Source: Stygiobacter sp043807765
GTDB taxonomy: Bacteria > Bacteroidota > Ignavibacteria > Ignavibacteriales > Melioribacteraceae
Direction of reading: 5' to 3'
Assembly (NCBI GenBank): GCA_043807765.1
Contig: JAZDFQ010000054.1
Location: 1 to 64,000 of the forward strand
Length of the DNA: 64,000 nucleotides
In this document: positions 40,810 to 49,708 of the stretch, piece by piece
Layout of the letters: each line of letters begins with the position of its first letter
How positions within the stretch are numbered: the first letter of the stretch is position 1
Notes under the pieces: generated by a model
Seen by the model: the letters and a program-made list of their open reading frames with translations, nothing else
What the model was told of the DNA's origin: nothing
Databases searched by the model: none
Program-made: the position numbers and the translations under genes

Positions 40810-42486
40810 ATGATCTACAATTCATTAAAACGATTTCCACTTTTATTACTTGTGGTGTTCTTTTTCACTCTATGCACTTCAATATCCTTTTCGCAATCGC
40901 GTGGAATAAAAAATCTGAAAGAGCGAGGTGCTGTTTGGATTCCCGATAACGGAAACGGAACCTACACAAACCCAATTATTCAAGCTGATTATTCCGATCC
41001 GGATGCTATTAGAGTTGGTGATGATTATTACATTACATCTTCAAGCTTTTCGCACTTTCCCGGTTTACCAATTCTTCACTCTAAAGATTTAGTTAACTGG
41101 AAAATAATTTCTCACGCAGTTCCAAATTATCCTTTGCCTGAATTTAATTCAACGCAGCCTGGTAATGGAATTTGGGCACCGGCAATTCGTTTTCATAAAG
41201 GTGAATTCTATATTTACGTTGGTGATCCGGATAACGGAATTTTTATGACCAAAGCTAAAAACCCGCACGGACCTTGGGAACCATTTCAACTTATTCGTAA
41301 AGCAAAAGGTTGGATTGATCCTTGCCCGTTTTGGGATGAAGATGGAAACGCGTATTTGATTCACGCTTGGGCAAGAAGCCGTTCTGGTATTAAGCACGTT
41401 ATTACTGTGAATAAAATGAGTGCTGACGGAAAATCAATTCTTGATGATGGTGTTCAAGTTTTTTGCGATTCGATAAATCATAATACCATGGAAGGACCAA
41501 AAGTATATAAGAGGAATGGCTTCTATTATATTTTTGCACCAGCCGGCGGAGTAAAGCCGGGTTGGCAAACCATTCTTCGTTCAAAAAACATTTACGGACC
41601 ATATGAAGCAAAAATAGTTTTGGAACAAGGAAGCACAAAAATAAACGGTCCGCATCAAGGCGCTTGGGTTCAAACTCAAGCGGGTGAAGATTGGTTTATA
41701 CATTTTCAAGATAGATATGCTTACGGAAGAATTATTCATTTGCAGCCGATGCGCTGGGAAAACGATTGGCCGGTGATGGGAGAAGATTATGATAAAAATG
41801 GAATTGGTGAGCCGGTAACAACATTTAAGAAACCAAATGTTGGTAAGAAATATTCGGTATGCGTACCTCAAACAAATGATGAATTCTCAGAGAGCAAACT
41901 TGGACTTCAGTGGCAATGGCAATCAAATTATTCTAGCGATTGGATTTCGCTAACTGCAAAAAAAGGCTGGCTTCGCTTTTATTCGCAGCCGTATTTAAAC
42001 AATACAAAAAACATTTACATGGCTTCTGCTTTACTTATGCAGAAGTTTCCAGCACCAAGTTTCGAAACGGTTACAAAGGTTGAACTTAACTCCAGCATGG
42101 TAGATGCAAAAGCCGGAATTATAATTTTCGGTTACGATTACGCACGCGTTGGAATTATGAAAACTTTAGATGGTTACAAAGCCTTTCAGTCTGTTTGTAC
42201 GAATGCTGAAAAAGGTACGGAAGAAAAAAATATTTCCGAGAAAGATGTCTCTATTAGTAAAGTTTATTTGAAAGCAAGTGTTTCGGAATCTTTTTCTGAG
42301 CACGGAACTCCAATTGCAAAATGTACTTTCTCTTTTAGCGAAGATGGGAAATCCTTTCAGCAAATTGGAAATGAGTTTGTGGCTAAAGAAGGTAGATGGG
42401 TAGGAGCCAAAATTGGTTTATTTAGTGAGTCTTCAAATCAAGCAAAAAGCAGTTTTGCAGATTTCGATTGGTTCAGATTTAAGTAA
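40810..42486 (+). CDS. Secreted GH43 glycosidase
   Basis: A 558-residue enzyme with a signal peptide ending ISFSQ (about residue 29). The five-bladed propeller (about 50-350) has Asp63 in QADYSDPDAIRVGDDYY as likely base, an Asp in GWIDPCPFWDEDGNAY as pKa modulator, and Glu228 in NTMEGPKVYK as likely acid. A beta-sandwich C-terminal domain (about 360-555) is of the type that caps GH43 xylosidase/arabinofuranosidase subfamilies. Substrate is probably arabinan or another pectin side chain; the subfamily cannot be fixed by eye. ATG 40810 is chosen because GAGGA lies just upstream. It follows PL9 after 17 bp, likely the same operon. Confidence 0.88.
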   Translation: MIYNSLKRFPLLLLVVFFFTLCTSISFSQSRGIKNLKERGAVWIPDNGNGTYTNPIIQADYSDPDAIRVGDDYYITSSSFSHFPGLPILHSKDLVNWKIISHAVPNYPLPEFNSTQPGNGIWAPAIRFHKGEFYIYVGDPDNGIFMTKAKNPHGPWEPFQLIRKAKGWIDPCPFWDEDGNAYLIHAWARSRSGIKHVITVNKMSADGKSILDDGVQVFCDSINHNTMEGPKVYKRNGFYYIFAPAGGVKPGWQTILRSKNIYGPYEAKIVLEQGSTKINGPHQGAWVQTQAGEDWFIHFQDRYAYGRIIHLQPMRWENDWPVMGEDYDKNGIGEPVTTFKKPNVGKKYSVCVPQTNDEFSESKLGLQWQWQSNYSSDWISLTAKKGWLRFYSQPYLNNTKNIYMASALLMQKFPAPSFETVTKVELNSSMVDAKAGIIIFGYDYARVGIMKTLDGYKAFQSVCTNAEKGTEEKNISEKDVSISKVYLKASVSESFSEHGTPIAKCTFSFSEDGKSFQQIGNEFVAKEGRWVGAKIGLFSESSNQAKSSFADFDWFRFK

Positions 42487-42544
42487 ATTTGATTTGGAGT
42501 AGTGCAATATTTCACTTGACAAAGAGGTCTAAATTTGGGAATTT

Positions 42545-42564
42545 AAGTTATCGTTTAAGTCATC
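42545..42564 (-). promoter_or_regulatory. Operator-like motif, site 3 (secreted module protein)
   Basis: AAGTTATCGTTTAAGTCATC reads GATGACTTAAACGATAACTT on the minus strand, containing the TAAACGAT core. It lies 29 nt after TTGACA (42516) and 45 nt before the start of the 42609 gene. Confidence 0.45.
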
Positions 42565-42608
42565 AATAAAGGAAAATTGTAAAACCTAATAATTCAACGG
42601 AGGATTCA

Positions 42609-43526
42609 ATGAAAAAACAATTACTTGCTTTACTATTTTTAGTCATTGGCGTATCAAATTTGCTTGCGCAAGCAGCCTCAGTTCAATGGGATTGTACTGC
42701 TGATACAAACCCAACTACAACTGTGGGAAATGTTGTTCCTCAGCCAATAATTGGCAGCAAGTTTGATATTCGTGATTATAATGGTACAACTTCAACAGGA
42801 CCACTTTCTGTAACTCAACAAAGATGGTGGCCAGGCAAAGATGCTGCTGGTGCTACAATTTCTTGGGGTCTAGAAACAAAACCACTAGCTGATAGATATA
42901 TTCAAATTGAAGTTGCGCCTAAAGCCGGATACAATTTCAATATTAGTAAGGTTGAAATGTACATGGCAGCTGGTGGAACAGACGCAATGCGAGCGAATGT
43001 TGCGTTTTCAGCTGATCCTACTTTTTCTCCATCAACATCAATCTCTGATACAATTAAGTTAAAACAAGGAAAAACAAAGGCTGAGGACACAGTTATTGTT
43101 TATTCCGGCAATGTTGAAGTTAAAGCAGGCGGAAAGTTTTTAGTAAGAATATTTCCTTGGTACACCGGGGGTGCATCTACTTCTAAATATGTTTATTTGC
43201 AAAAGGTTTCTGTAACCGGAACTACTTCTCCGGGTACTTCCGTAGAAGAATCTTCTTTACCGGTAGAATTTAATCTTAACCAGAACTATCCAAACCCATT
43301 TAACCCATCAACAAAAATTTCTTTCTCGTTGCCAAAAGAAGGAGTTACCAAGCTTACTGTCTATGATCTCTTGGGAAATCAAATCACTACTTTGGTGAAA
43401 GAAAAGTTAAGTGCCGGAACTCATTCTGTAAATTTTGATGCAACAAATCTTCCTAGCGGAGTTTATCTGTATTCTTTAATTTCCGGCAATTATACTTCAA
43501 CTAAAAAAATGACTTTGATTAAATAA
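42609..43526 (+). CDS. T9SS-secreted protein with uncharacterised beta-sandwich-like module
   Basis: A 305-residue protein with a signal peptide ending NLLAQ (about residue 21), one module (about 24-205) and a T9SS sorting domain (about 215-305, NYPNPFNPSTKISFSLP). The module has no recognisable catalytic motif. Its plan (QWDCTADT... start, then IEVAPKAGYNFNISKVEMY, MRANVAFSADPTF, GGKFLVRIFPWY, KYVYLQKVSVTG) matches the N-terminal module of the CE8 protein at 57.9 kb. A carbohydrate-binding role is inferred from that fusion. It has its own promoter and operator-like site and an intrinsic terminator, so it is expressed alone, and the strong GGAGG before the ATG suggests high expression. Confidence 0.75.
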   Translation: MKKQLLALLFLVIGVSNLLAQAASVQWDCTADTNPTTTVGNVVPQPIIGSKFDIRDYNGTTSTGPLSVTQQRWWPGKDAAGATISWGLETKPLADRYIQIEVAPKAGYNFNISKVEMYMAAGGTDAMRANVAFSADPTFSPSTSISDTIKLKQGKTKAEDTVIVYSGNVEVKAGGKFLVRIFPWYTGGASTSKYVYLQKVSVTGTTSPGTSVEESSLPVEFNLNQNYPNPFNPSTKISFSLPKEGVTKLTVYDLLGNQITTLVKEKLSAGTHSVNFDATNLPSGVYLYSLISGNYTSTKKMTLIK

Positions 43527-43543
43527 GCAGGCTGATTTTATGT

Positions 43544-43594
43544 AAAAGGCATTAATTCAATATTTGGCTTGATTGGGTTAGTGCCTTTTTTTTC
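43544..43594 (+). terminator. Rho-independent terminator
   Basis: AAAAGGCATTAA and TTAGTGCCTTTT form an 11-12 bp stem with one mismatch, followed by a run of T. It ends the secreted module gene and separates it from the GH105 run. Confidence 0.88.
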
Positions 43595-43655
43595 TCTGGT
43601 TGTGAATATTTGGATTAATAATTGTCTTAATAGAAAAGAAACTTAGAAGGGACAC

Positions 43656-44861
43656 ATGTTAACTAAAAGAATTGTACTACAATTAATTTTTGTTTTGGTG
43701 ATAAGCTGTTCAATTTTTGCCGGCGGAGGCGGCAAGGTAGATAAATCTTGGTCAACAAAAATCGCTCAATCATTTATGGAAAGAACTCCGCTCTACATTG
43801 TTTATGGTGAAAACCCAACAAAGCAAAAATGGAACTATGAACAAGGATTAATGCTAAACGCTATGCGCCAAATGTACTATCACACCAAAGACAAAAAATA
43901 TTTTGAATACGTTAAACGTAATCTGGACCAGAATGTTCAGTTGGATGGAAGTATTTCTACATATAGAATTGATGATTATAACATTGATCAAGTGGGTCCC
44001 GGACGGGCTTTACTTTTTACATACGAGATGACCAAAGATATTAAATACAAGAAAGCTGCCGACTCATTACGCAAGCAATTAGCCGGTCACCCTAGAACAA
44101 AAGCGGGTGGTTATTGGCACAAGAAAATTTATCCGTGGCAAATGTGGCTGGACGGACTGTATATGGGCGAACCTTTCTACGCCGAATATTCTAAAACATT
44201 TAACTCATCAAAAGACTTTGATGACATTGCTCATCAATTTGAAGTGATTTATAGTAAAACGAGAGATGCAAAAACCGGTTTGCTATATCATGCTTGGGAT
44301 GAAAGCAAAGAACAGAAATGGGCTAACAAAGAAACCGGGCAATCTGCACACTTTTGGGGAAGAGCTGTTGGCTGGTACATGATGGCTCTTGTTGATGTTC
44401 TCGATTTCATTCCGAAGAATCATCCTAAGAGAAAAATGCTTATTACGCAATTCAAAGAAATGAGCGACGTACTTATGAAGTTCAGAGATGAGAAATCAAA
44501 GGTTTGGTATCAGCTTCTTGATTTACTGGAACGCAAACCAAATTATCTAGAAGCTTCCGGTTCTGCAATGTTTGTTTACGCATTTGCCAAAGGTGCTAAC
44601 AAAGGTTACTTGAATAAGAGATTTCTGAAACACGCAAAAGAATCATGGGATGGAATGAAGCGCGAGTTTGTTGTAGTTGATGAAACCGGCGCAATCAATT
44701 TAGAAAAAACTTGTCAGGGTGCCGGATTAGGCGGCAAACCTTACCGTGACGGAACGTTTGAATATTACATGAGTGAGAAAATCCGCACAAATGATTTTAA
44801 AGGATACGGACCATTTCTCTTGGCTGCAATCGAACTGGAAAAAGCCAAAATTAAACTTTGA
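43656..44861 (+). CDS. GH105 unsaturated rhamnogalacturonyl/galacturonyl hydrolase
   Basis: A 401-residue alpha/alpha-barrel enzyme of the YteR/YesR family. The N terminus is a signal peptide with either a lipobox (VISC) or a cleavage at FAGG, so it is periplasmic or lipid-anchored. WNYEQGLMLNAM, PWQMWLDGLYMGEPFYAEY (Asp166, candidate catalytic acid), YHAWDESKEQKW and SAHFWGRAVGWYMMALVDVL are family blocks. It hydrates and releases the 4,5-unsaturated uronate left at non-reducing ends by pectate and rhamnogalacturonan lyases, feeding KduI and KduD. The next gene begins immediately after the stop. Confidence 0.92.
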   Translation: MLTKRIVLQLIFVLVISCSIFAGGGGKVDKSWSTKIAQSFMERTPLYIVYGENPTKQKWNYEQGLMLNAMRQMYYHTKDKKYFEYVKRNLDQNVQLDGSISTYRIDDYNIDQVGPGRALLFTYEMTKDIKYKKAADSLRKQLAGHPRTKAGGYWHKKIYPWQMWLDGLYMGEPFYAEYSKTFNSSKDFDDIAHQFEVIYSKTRDAKTGLLYHAWDESKEQKWANKETGQSAHFWGRAVGWYMMALVDVLDFIPKNHPKRKMLITQFKEMSDVLMKFRDEKSKVWYQLLDLLERKPNYLEASGSAMFVYAFAKGANKGYLNKRFLKHAKESWDGMKREFVVVDETGAINLEKTCQGAGLGGKPYRDGTFEYYMSEKIRTNDFKGYGPFLLAAIELEKAKIKL

Positions 44862-44868
44862 GGAAAGA

Positions 44869-46377
44869 ATGAAATTATTTTTTAGAATAACTATTCTTTT
44901 ACTTGCGGCTATTATTTCAATTGCGTGGTTTCTTCCGCAAGAGAAAATTACTGTCTTCTTAATTGGTGATTCTACTTGCGCAAATAAACCTCTAGATGAC
45001 TTTCCGGAACGTGGGTGGGGGCAAGTATTTCAAAACTTTTTAAAAAGCGATGTAGTAATTGAAAACCATGCTGTAAATGGAAGAAGCACAAAAAGTTTTA
45101 GATCTATGGGACATTGGCAAAAAGTTTACGATAATCTGAAGCCGGGCGATTATGTTTTCATTCAGTTTGGTCATAACGATTCGAAAGTTACTGATACAAC
45201 ACGCTACGCAGAAGCTCACACCGATTACAAGAAGAACTTAATCCGTTACATTGAAGAAATCAGAAGCAAAGGCGCAAGCCCGGTTTTGTTAACTCCGGTT
45301 AACAGAAGAAAATATGATGAACAAGGTAAGTTCATTGATCAGCATGCCGATTACCCGCTTGTAGTTCGTGAAGTTGCCGCTGAACTAAATGTTCCGTTGA
45401 TTGATGTACATAAAACGAGCCTTGAATTGTTTTCGAAACTTGGAGTTGAAAATTCTAAGAAGCTGTTTATAATAAGTGTTAAACCGGACGTATTTAAGTC
45501 ACTTCCAAAAGGTAGAGAAGACAATACGCACTTTACACGCGAAGGAGCTATTGAAGTTGCTAAGATGGTCGTTGAAGGAATTAAAACTGTAGGTCTTCCG
45601 CTGGAAAAATATCTTAAGAATGATTTGCCTTTTTCAAATGTGGGTGATGGTAAAATTGTAGCTCTCGATTATTTCTTCAACCACGAACTCAAAAAAGATA
45701 AAGATGGAAAGGAAGTTCAGTTCCATTACACTTGGGAGGACAAAGAGAATTCCGGTTTTTATGAGTTAGGTAATATGATTGAAAATTTTGGCGCGGGAAT
45801 ATATGAAGTTCCGGCTTCGCCAAAATATGATGAACTGAAAAAAGTAAGTATGTATATAATTGTTGATCCGGATACTCCGAAAGAAACAACCTCTCCTAAT
45901 TTTATGTCGGACTCAGCAATCGTTGAAATCGAAAAGTGGGTAAAAGAAGGGGGCGTTCTTGTTTTAATGGCAAACGATGCTGGCAATTGCGAGTTTGAAA
46001 ATTTGAACAAGCTTTCGGAAAAGTTTGGAATTCATTTTAACGAAGTAAGCCGAAACAGATTAACCGGAACTGAATTCTACAAAGGCAAGTTTGATAAATT
46101 TCCAGAACACCCAATCTTCAATGGTGTCAACGCAGTTTATCTAAAAGAAATTTCTACGCTGAAATTATCTTCGCCGGCTGAAGCGCTCTTCACAGATGGT
46201 GAAGATGTTATAATGGCTTGTTCAAAAGTTGGAAATGGATTTGTGTTTGCACTTGGCGATCCATGGATTTACAACGAATATTACGATAACCGGAAACTTC
46301 CGTTAGAATTTGAAAATTACAAAGCCGCGAAAAATTTGTTCGCTTGGCTGTTGGAAAAATCTAAACGTGTGCGTTAA
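44869..46377 (+). CDS. CE12 rhamnogalacturonan acetylesterase with C-terminal GATase-like domain
   Basis: A 502-residue protein with an N-terminal signal/anchor helix. The SGNH domain (about 25-255) has Ser35 in LIGDSTCA, Asn103 in QFGHNDSK, and Asp218/His221 in DNTHFTREGA, the CE12 catalytic set. It deacetylates rhamnogalacturonan. Residues about 265-500 form a second domain (YIIVDPDTPKE, EGGVLVLMANDAGN, GNGFVFALGDPWIYNEYYD) resembling DUF4350/glutamine-amidotransferase-like folds found in pectin loci; its role is unknown. ATG 44869 with AGGAAAG overlapping the GH105 stop is chosen; a longer GTG start would lie deep in the GH105 gene. Confidence 0.88.
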   Translation: MKLFFRITILLLAAIISIAWFLPQEKITVFLIGDSTCANKPLDDFPERGWGQVFQNFLKSDVVIENHAVNGRSTKSFRSMGHWQKVYDNLKPGDYVFIQFGHNDSKVTDTTRYAEAHTDYKKNLIRYIEEIRSKGASPVLLTPVNRRKYDEQGKFIDQHADYPLVVREVAAELNVPLIDVHKTSLELFSKLGVENSKKLFIISVKPDVFKSLPKGREDNTHFTREGAIEVAKMVVEGIKTVGLPLEKYLKNDLPFSNVGDGKIVALDYFFNHELKKDKDGKEVQFHYTWEDKENSGFYELGNMIENFGAGIYEVPASPKYDELKKVSMYIIVDPDTPKETTSPNFMSDSAIVEIEKWVKEGGVLVLMANDAGNCEFENLNKLSEKFGIHFNEVSRNRLTGTEFYKGKFDKFPEHPIFNGVNAVYLKEISTLKLSSPAEALFTDGEDVIMACSKVGNGFVFALGDPWIYNEYYDNRKLPLEFENYKAAKNLFAWLLEKSKRVR

Positions 46378-46392
46378 TTATAGGGTGAGTAA

Positions 46393-48066
46393 ATGAGAAA
46401 AGTTTTTACGTTAGCTTTATTACTTTTTGTTTGCAACAGCTTTTCATCGGCTCAAGGCAAATATGATTTTGCAAAGTATTTCAAGAATCTTCCATTCAAA
46501 ATGCAAGCTCTAACAATCCCAAAGTTCCCAAATAAGGTTTTTAATATCAAACAGTATGGTGCTGTTGGTGATGGAATAACAACCAATACAGAAGCATTTG
46601 CAAAAGCAATTGATGCTTGCGCAAAAGCTGGCGGCGGTAAAGTTCTTGTTCCGGCTGGAATGTGGTTAACCGGTCCAATTCATTTTAAGGATAATGTTAA
46701 TCTGCATTTAGAAATCGGCTCGCACATCCAATTCTCAAAAAATTATGATGACTATCCGCTATTGCAAAGCAATTGGGAAGGTGTTGATCAATACAGATGT
46801 ACTTCACCTATTAGTGGAAGGAATTTGAAAAATATTGCGATCACCGGAAATGGAATTCTTGACGGCAGCGGCGAAGTCTGGCGAATGGTTAAGAAAAACA
46901 AACTCACATCTCCTCAATGGAAAGAGCTTACTGCTTCTGGCGGAATTGTTGATGTGAAAGGTGATACTTGGTATCCAACAAAAGAAGCAATGGAGTATTT
47001 AGACTTTGCAGCGAAACTGAAAAAAGAGGGAAGAACAATTACGCGGGAAGAAGCCGAGAAGTACAAAATTTTCTTCCGTCCGGTTATGCTGAGTTTTATC
47101 GAGTGCAAAAATGTTTGGCTTGATGGAGTAACATTCCAGAATTCTCCGGCATGGAATCTTCATCCGCTTCTTTGCGAAAATGTTTTGGTTACAAATTTGA
47201 ATGTTCGCAATCCGTGGTACTCTCAAAATGGCGATGGAATTGATGTTGACGCTTGCAAAAATGTTTTAATCTACAATTGCAAATTTGATGTTGGCGACGA
47301 TGCAATTTGTATGAAGTCCGGCAAAGATGCTGAAGGAAGAAAGCGCGGTAGAGCAACTGAGAATGTAGTCGTTCAAGACTGTATTGTTTATCACGGTCAC
47401 GGCGGCTTTACAATCGGAAGCGAAATGTCCGGTGGAGTCCGCAACATTAAAGTTGATAACTGTAATTTCATTGGGACTGACATCGGATTGCGCTTCAAGA
47501 GCACACGCGGACGCGGCGGAGTAGTTGAGAATATTTGGGTAAGTAATATTTTTATGAAAGATATTCCAACCGACGCGCTAAGTTTTAATATGTATTACGG
47601 CGGTTTCTCGCCATCAGATGCTAAGCCGGCAGATGAAAAATCCAAAGAAGCTAAGGCTGTTGAAGTGAATGACGGAACTCCGATTTTCAGAAATATCTAC
47701 ATGAAGAATATTTATTGCGACGGAGCTAAAGACGCGATTGTAATTCAAGGATTGCCGGAAATGAGCATCAAAGCAATTGAAGTTGAGAACTGCGTTATGA
47801 AAACCGATAGAGGAATTTCGATTTTTGATGCGGACGGGATAAAAATATCTTCAACAAAAATTATTTCTAACTCTCCGGTAGTAAGAATCAATCAAAGCAA
47901 AAACGTTTTGTTTAATAACTTTGAGCCGGTTGGCAGCGGCACTTTAATTAAGCTCGATGGCGCAAAAACTTCCTCAATTGTATTTCAAGGAAAAAATTCT
48001 TCCGAGTTGAAAGAAAAAACTCAATTTGGTGAAGGCGTTCCTCAAAGTGCTGTTATTACTAAGTAG
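46393..48066 (+). CDS. Secreted GH28 polygalacturonase
   Basis: A 557-residue GH28 enzyme with a signal peptide ending FSSAQ (about residue 21) and the beta-helix entry motif NIKQYGAVGDGITTNTEAF. Catalytic residues are Asp281 in QNGDGID (variant of NTDG), Asp302/Asp303 in DVGDDAICMKSGKD, His336 in YHGHGGFTIGSE, and the RxK motif in LRFKSTRGRGG. Length and the KSGKD/GHGG variants fit exo-acting enzymes common in Bacteroidota pectin loci. It hydrolyses galacturonate from homogalacturonan or rhamnogalacturonan oligomers. It has no T9SS domain, so is probably periplasmic. 15 bp after CE12, 10 bp before CE8. Confidence 0.92.
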   Translation: MRKVFTLALLLFVCNSFSSAQGKYDFAKYFKNLPFKMQALTIPKFPNKVFNIKQYGAVGDGITTNTEAFAKAIDACAKAGGGKVLVPAGMWLTGPIHFKDNVNLHLEIGSHIQFSKNYDDYPLLQSNWEGVDQYRCTSPISGRNLKNIAITGNGILDGSGEVWRMVKKNKLTSPQWKELTASGGIVDVKGDTWYPTKEAMEYLDFAAKLKKEGRTITREEAEKYKIFFRPVMLSFIECKNVWLDGVTFQNSPAWNLHPLLCENVLVTNLNVRNPWYSQNGDGIDVDACKNVLIYNCKFDVGDDAICMKSGKDAEGRKRGRATENVVVQDCIVYHGHGGFTIGSEMSGGVRNIKVDNCNFIGTDIGLRFKSTRGRGGVVENIWVSNIFMKDIPTDALSFNMYYGGFSPSDAKPADEKSKEAKAVEVNDGTPIFRNIYMKNIYCDGAKDAIVIQGLPEMSIKAIEVENCVMKTDRGISIFDADGIKISSTKIISNSPVVRINQSKNVLFNNFEPVGSGTLIKLDGAKTSSIVFQGKNSSELKEKTQFGEGVPQSAVITK

Positions 48067-48076
48067 AGTGAACCAT

Positions 48077-49318
48077 ATGAAACTTGTTAAGAATTTATTC
48101 TTGTTTGCATTCTTTCTCACTCTAAGCGTTCAAGCCCAAGAGAAAAGATTTATTACAGTTGCTCAAGATGGCAGCGGGGATTTTAAAACAATAACTGCTG
48201 CAATTCAGTCGCTTTCATATTTTAATTATCAGCGCACTGTAATATTTGTTAAGGACGGAATTTATAACGAGAAAATACGAATAGACCAAGACTACGTTAC
48301 TCTACGCGGCGAGAGCAGAGATAAAACTATTCTTCAATATTCTCAGCTTCGTACTGATTGGATTGCAAACAAAGACTCGCTCGGTGCTGCTGTAATCAAT
48401 CTCAATGGTGATGATTTTATTCTAGAGAATATGACTGTTGAAAACACTCAGCCGCAAGTTGGTCCTCACGCATTTACAATTTATGGAACGGGAACGCGAA
48501 CAGTAATTTTGAATTGCAATGTGTTGAGCAAAGGCGGAGATACGGTTTCACTTTGGGATTACAAGACGGGAATGTACTATCACGCAAATTGTTCTTTTGT
48601 TGGAGCTGTGGATTTTGTTTGTCCGCGCGGCTGGTGCTTCATCCGCGATTCAAAATTTTACGAAGTGAAGCAGACAGCGGCAATCTGGCATGCCGGCGGA
48701 GATAACATCAACCAAAAGTTTGTAATTGTGAATTCGCAGTTCGACGGTGTAAAAGGATTTGAACTTGGGCGTCATCATTACGAAGCTCAGTTCTATCTTA
48801 TTGATTGCGTTTTTTCCGATAGTATGAGCACACGACCGATATTTAGAGTTAGTTATCCAAACGAACCGGAAAGAGAAAGACCATTTAATTGGGGACCACG
48901 TTATTACTACAGTGATAATAAATCGAACATGCAGTTGGATTGGAATATTAACAATCTTCAAACTGCTGTTGGTTCACCGAGCAAAAACCAAATTACACCA
49001 ATGTGGACGTTTGATGGCATGTGGGATCCGGAAAGCAAAGAAGGTCCAAAAGTTATTTCTTATCAAATTAAAGACAAATTTCTGATACTTGAGTTAAGTG
49101 AAAAAGTAACTGTTATTGGCAAGCCTGAGCTAGTTTCTTCATCCGGTGAAAGACTGGTTTATGTCGATGGAGCTGGTTCGGATACAGTACGCTTCTTAAC
49201 TAACTCAGTGTTAGATAGTAATAAATTGGATGGACTTAAGGTTGTTTCCGGTAGTATATCTGGTACAACCGCTGGAATTTTTGAAAGGTTAGCGGATTTT
49301 AGAAAGCTACCTAAATAG
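48077..49318 (+). CDS. Divergent CE8 pectin methylesterase-like protein
   Basis: A 413-residue protein with a signal peptide ending SVQAQ (about residue 20). The beta-helix shows VAQDGSGDFKTITAAIQSL, typical of CE8. Active-site Asp155 (GGDTVSLW), Asp179 (GAVDFV) and Arg232 (ELGRHHY) are present, but the canonical GYQDT has become KGGDT, so the oxyanion-hole Gln is replaced by Gly, and VDFIFG has become VDFVCPRG. About 110 extra C-terminal residues form a small beta domain. Either a divergent esterase or one with altered substrate. It lacks a sorting domain and closes the GH105-CE12-GH28-CE8 run. ATG 48077 is chosen over one inside the GH28 gene. Confidence 0.82.
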   Translation: MKLVKNLFLFAFFLTLSVQAQEKRFITVAQDGSGDFKTITAAIQSLSYFNYQRTVIFVKDGIYNEKIRIDQDYVTLRGESRDKTILQYSQLRTDWIANKDSLGAAVINLNGDDFILENMTVENTQPQVGPHAFTIYGTGTRTVILNCNVLSKGGDTVSLWDYKTGMYYHANCSFVGAVDFVCPRGWCFIRDSKFYEVKQTAAIWHAGGDNINQKFVIVNSQFDGVKGFELGRHHYEAQFYLIDCVFSDSMSTRPIFRVSYPNEPERERPFNWGPRYYYSDNKSNMQLDWNINNLQTAVGSPSKNQITPMWTFDGMWDPESKEGPKVISYQIKDKFLILELSEKVTVIGKPELVSSSGERLVYVDGAGSDTVRFLTNSVLDSNKLDGLKVVSGSISGTTAGIFERLADFRKLPK

Positions 49319-49361
49319 ATATACTGCTTTTAGTAAATACAAGAATTCTGTAGATTTTCCT

Positions 49362-49388
49362 TTGACGGAAAGAATATTTTTACGAAAT
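49362..49388 (+). promoter_or_regulatory. Candidate promoter of the TonB receptor operon
   Basis: TTGACG at 49362 and TACGAAAT at 49381 (16 nt from TTG to TA) lie just upstream of the operator-like motif. The layout parallels that at 13.0 kb. Confidence 0.4.
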
Positions 49389-49399
49389 TTAGTTAGCAA

Positions 49400-49421
49400 T
49401 TAAGTAAACGATGAAGTAAAC
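49400..49421 (+). promoter_or_regulatory. Operator-like motif, site 4 (TonB receptor)
   Basis: TTAAGTAAACGATGAAGTAA (49400-49419) shares AAGTAAACGAT exactly with site 1 before exuT. It lies about 38 nt after TTGACG, as expected for a repressor site overlapping or just after the transcription start. Confidence 0.55.
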
Positions 49422-49465
49422 ACATACTTTATCAGCAAGAAAGGAAAATAAGGAGTAATTACAAA

Positions 49466-49639
49466 TTGTATTTCTTACTATTTCCAAATGAAAATAAGTG
49501 CACCTCTTCAAAAAATCGTCAACCATGGTTGTTCCACATATTATCAAAAAACAAAAAACTTATTAACCAAATTAAACTGATTCGAACAGAAGAAAACCAT
49601 GTTGCACTAAATTTTCTTGTTCAAAAGTATTTGCAGTAA
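49466..49639 (+). CDS. Possible leader peptide ORF (57 codons)
   Basis: A TTG-initiated frame of 57 codons ending in TAA. AAGGAG lies 10 nt before the TTG, and the frame is open 75 codons in all. The peptide is basic and hydrophobic in patches (starts YFLLFPNENK, ends FLVQKYLQ) with no known domain. In A/T-rich DNA such a frame can arise by chance; codon use and spacing are not strong. It is listed only because it lies in an unusually long leader. Confidence 0.2.
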   Translation: MYFLLFPNENKCTSSKNRQPWLFHILSKNKKLINQIKLIRTEENHVALNFLVQKYLQ

Positions 49640-49708
49640 TGAGGTATAATTAATTCATGATGTTCTTATGAATGTTTCAGCAAATATCATTTCAAAAGAG
49701 GAGAAAAA

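Larger units (their letters stand above)
49319..49708. other. Long leader region of the TonB receptor gene
   Basis: A 390-bp region. From left to right: a candidate promoter (49362), an operator-like motif (49400-49421), a possible 57-codon leader ORF (49466-49639) that includes the perfect palindrome CAACCATGGTTG (49520-49531), and AAGAGGAG before the receptor ATG. If the promoter call is right, the mRNA leader is about 300 nt. I do not recognise a known riboswitch. Confidence 0.5.

Noticed and set aside
44773..44868. Upstream GTG start for the CE12 gene overlapping GH105
   Set aside because: It would overlap GH105 by 89 bp and precede the signal peptide; ATG 44869 has AGGAAAG at the right distance.
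48026..48076. Upstream start for the CE8 gene within GH28
   Set aside because: The extension precedes the signal peptide and overlaps the GH28 end; the internal ATG gives a normal exported protein.
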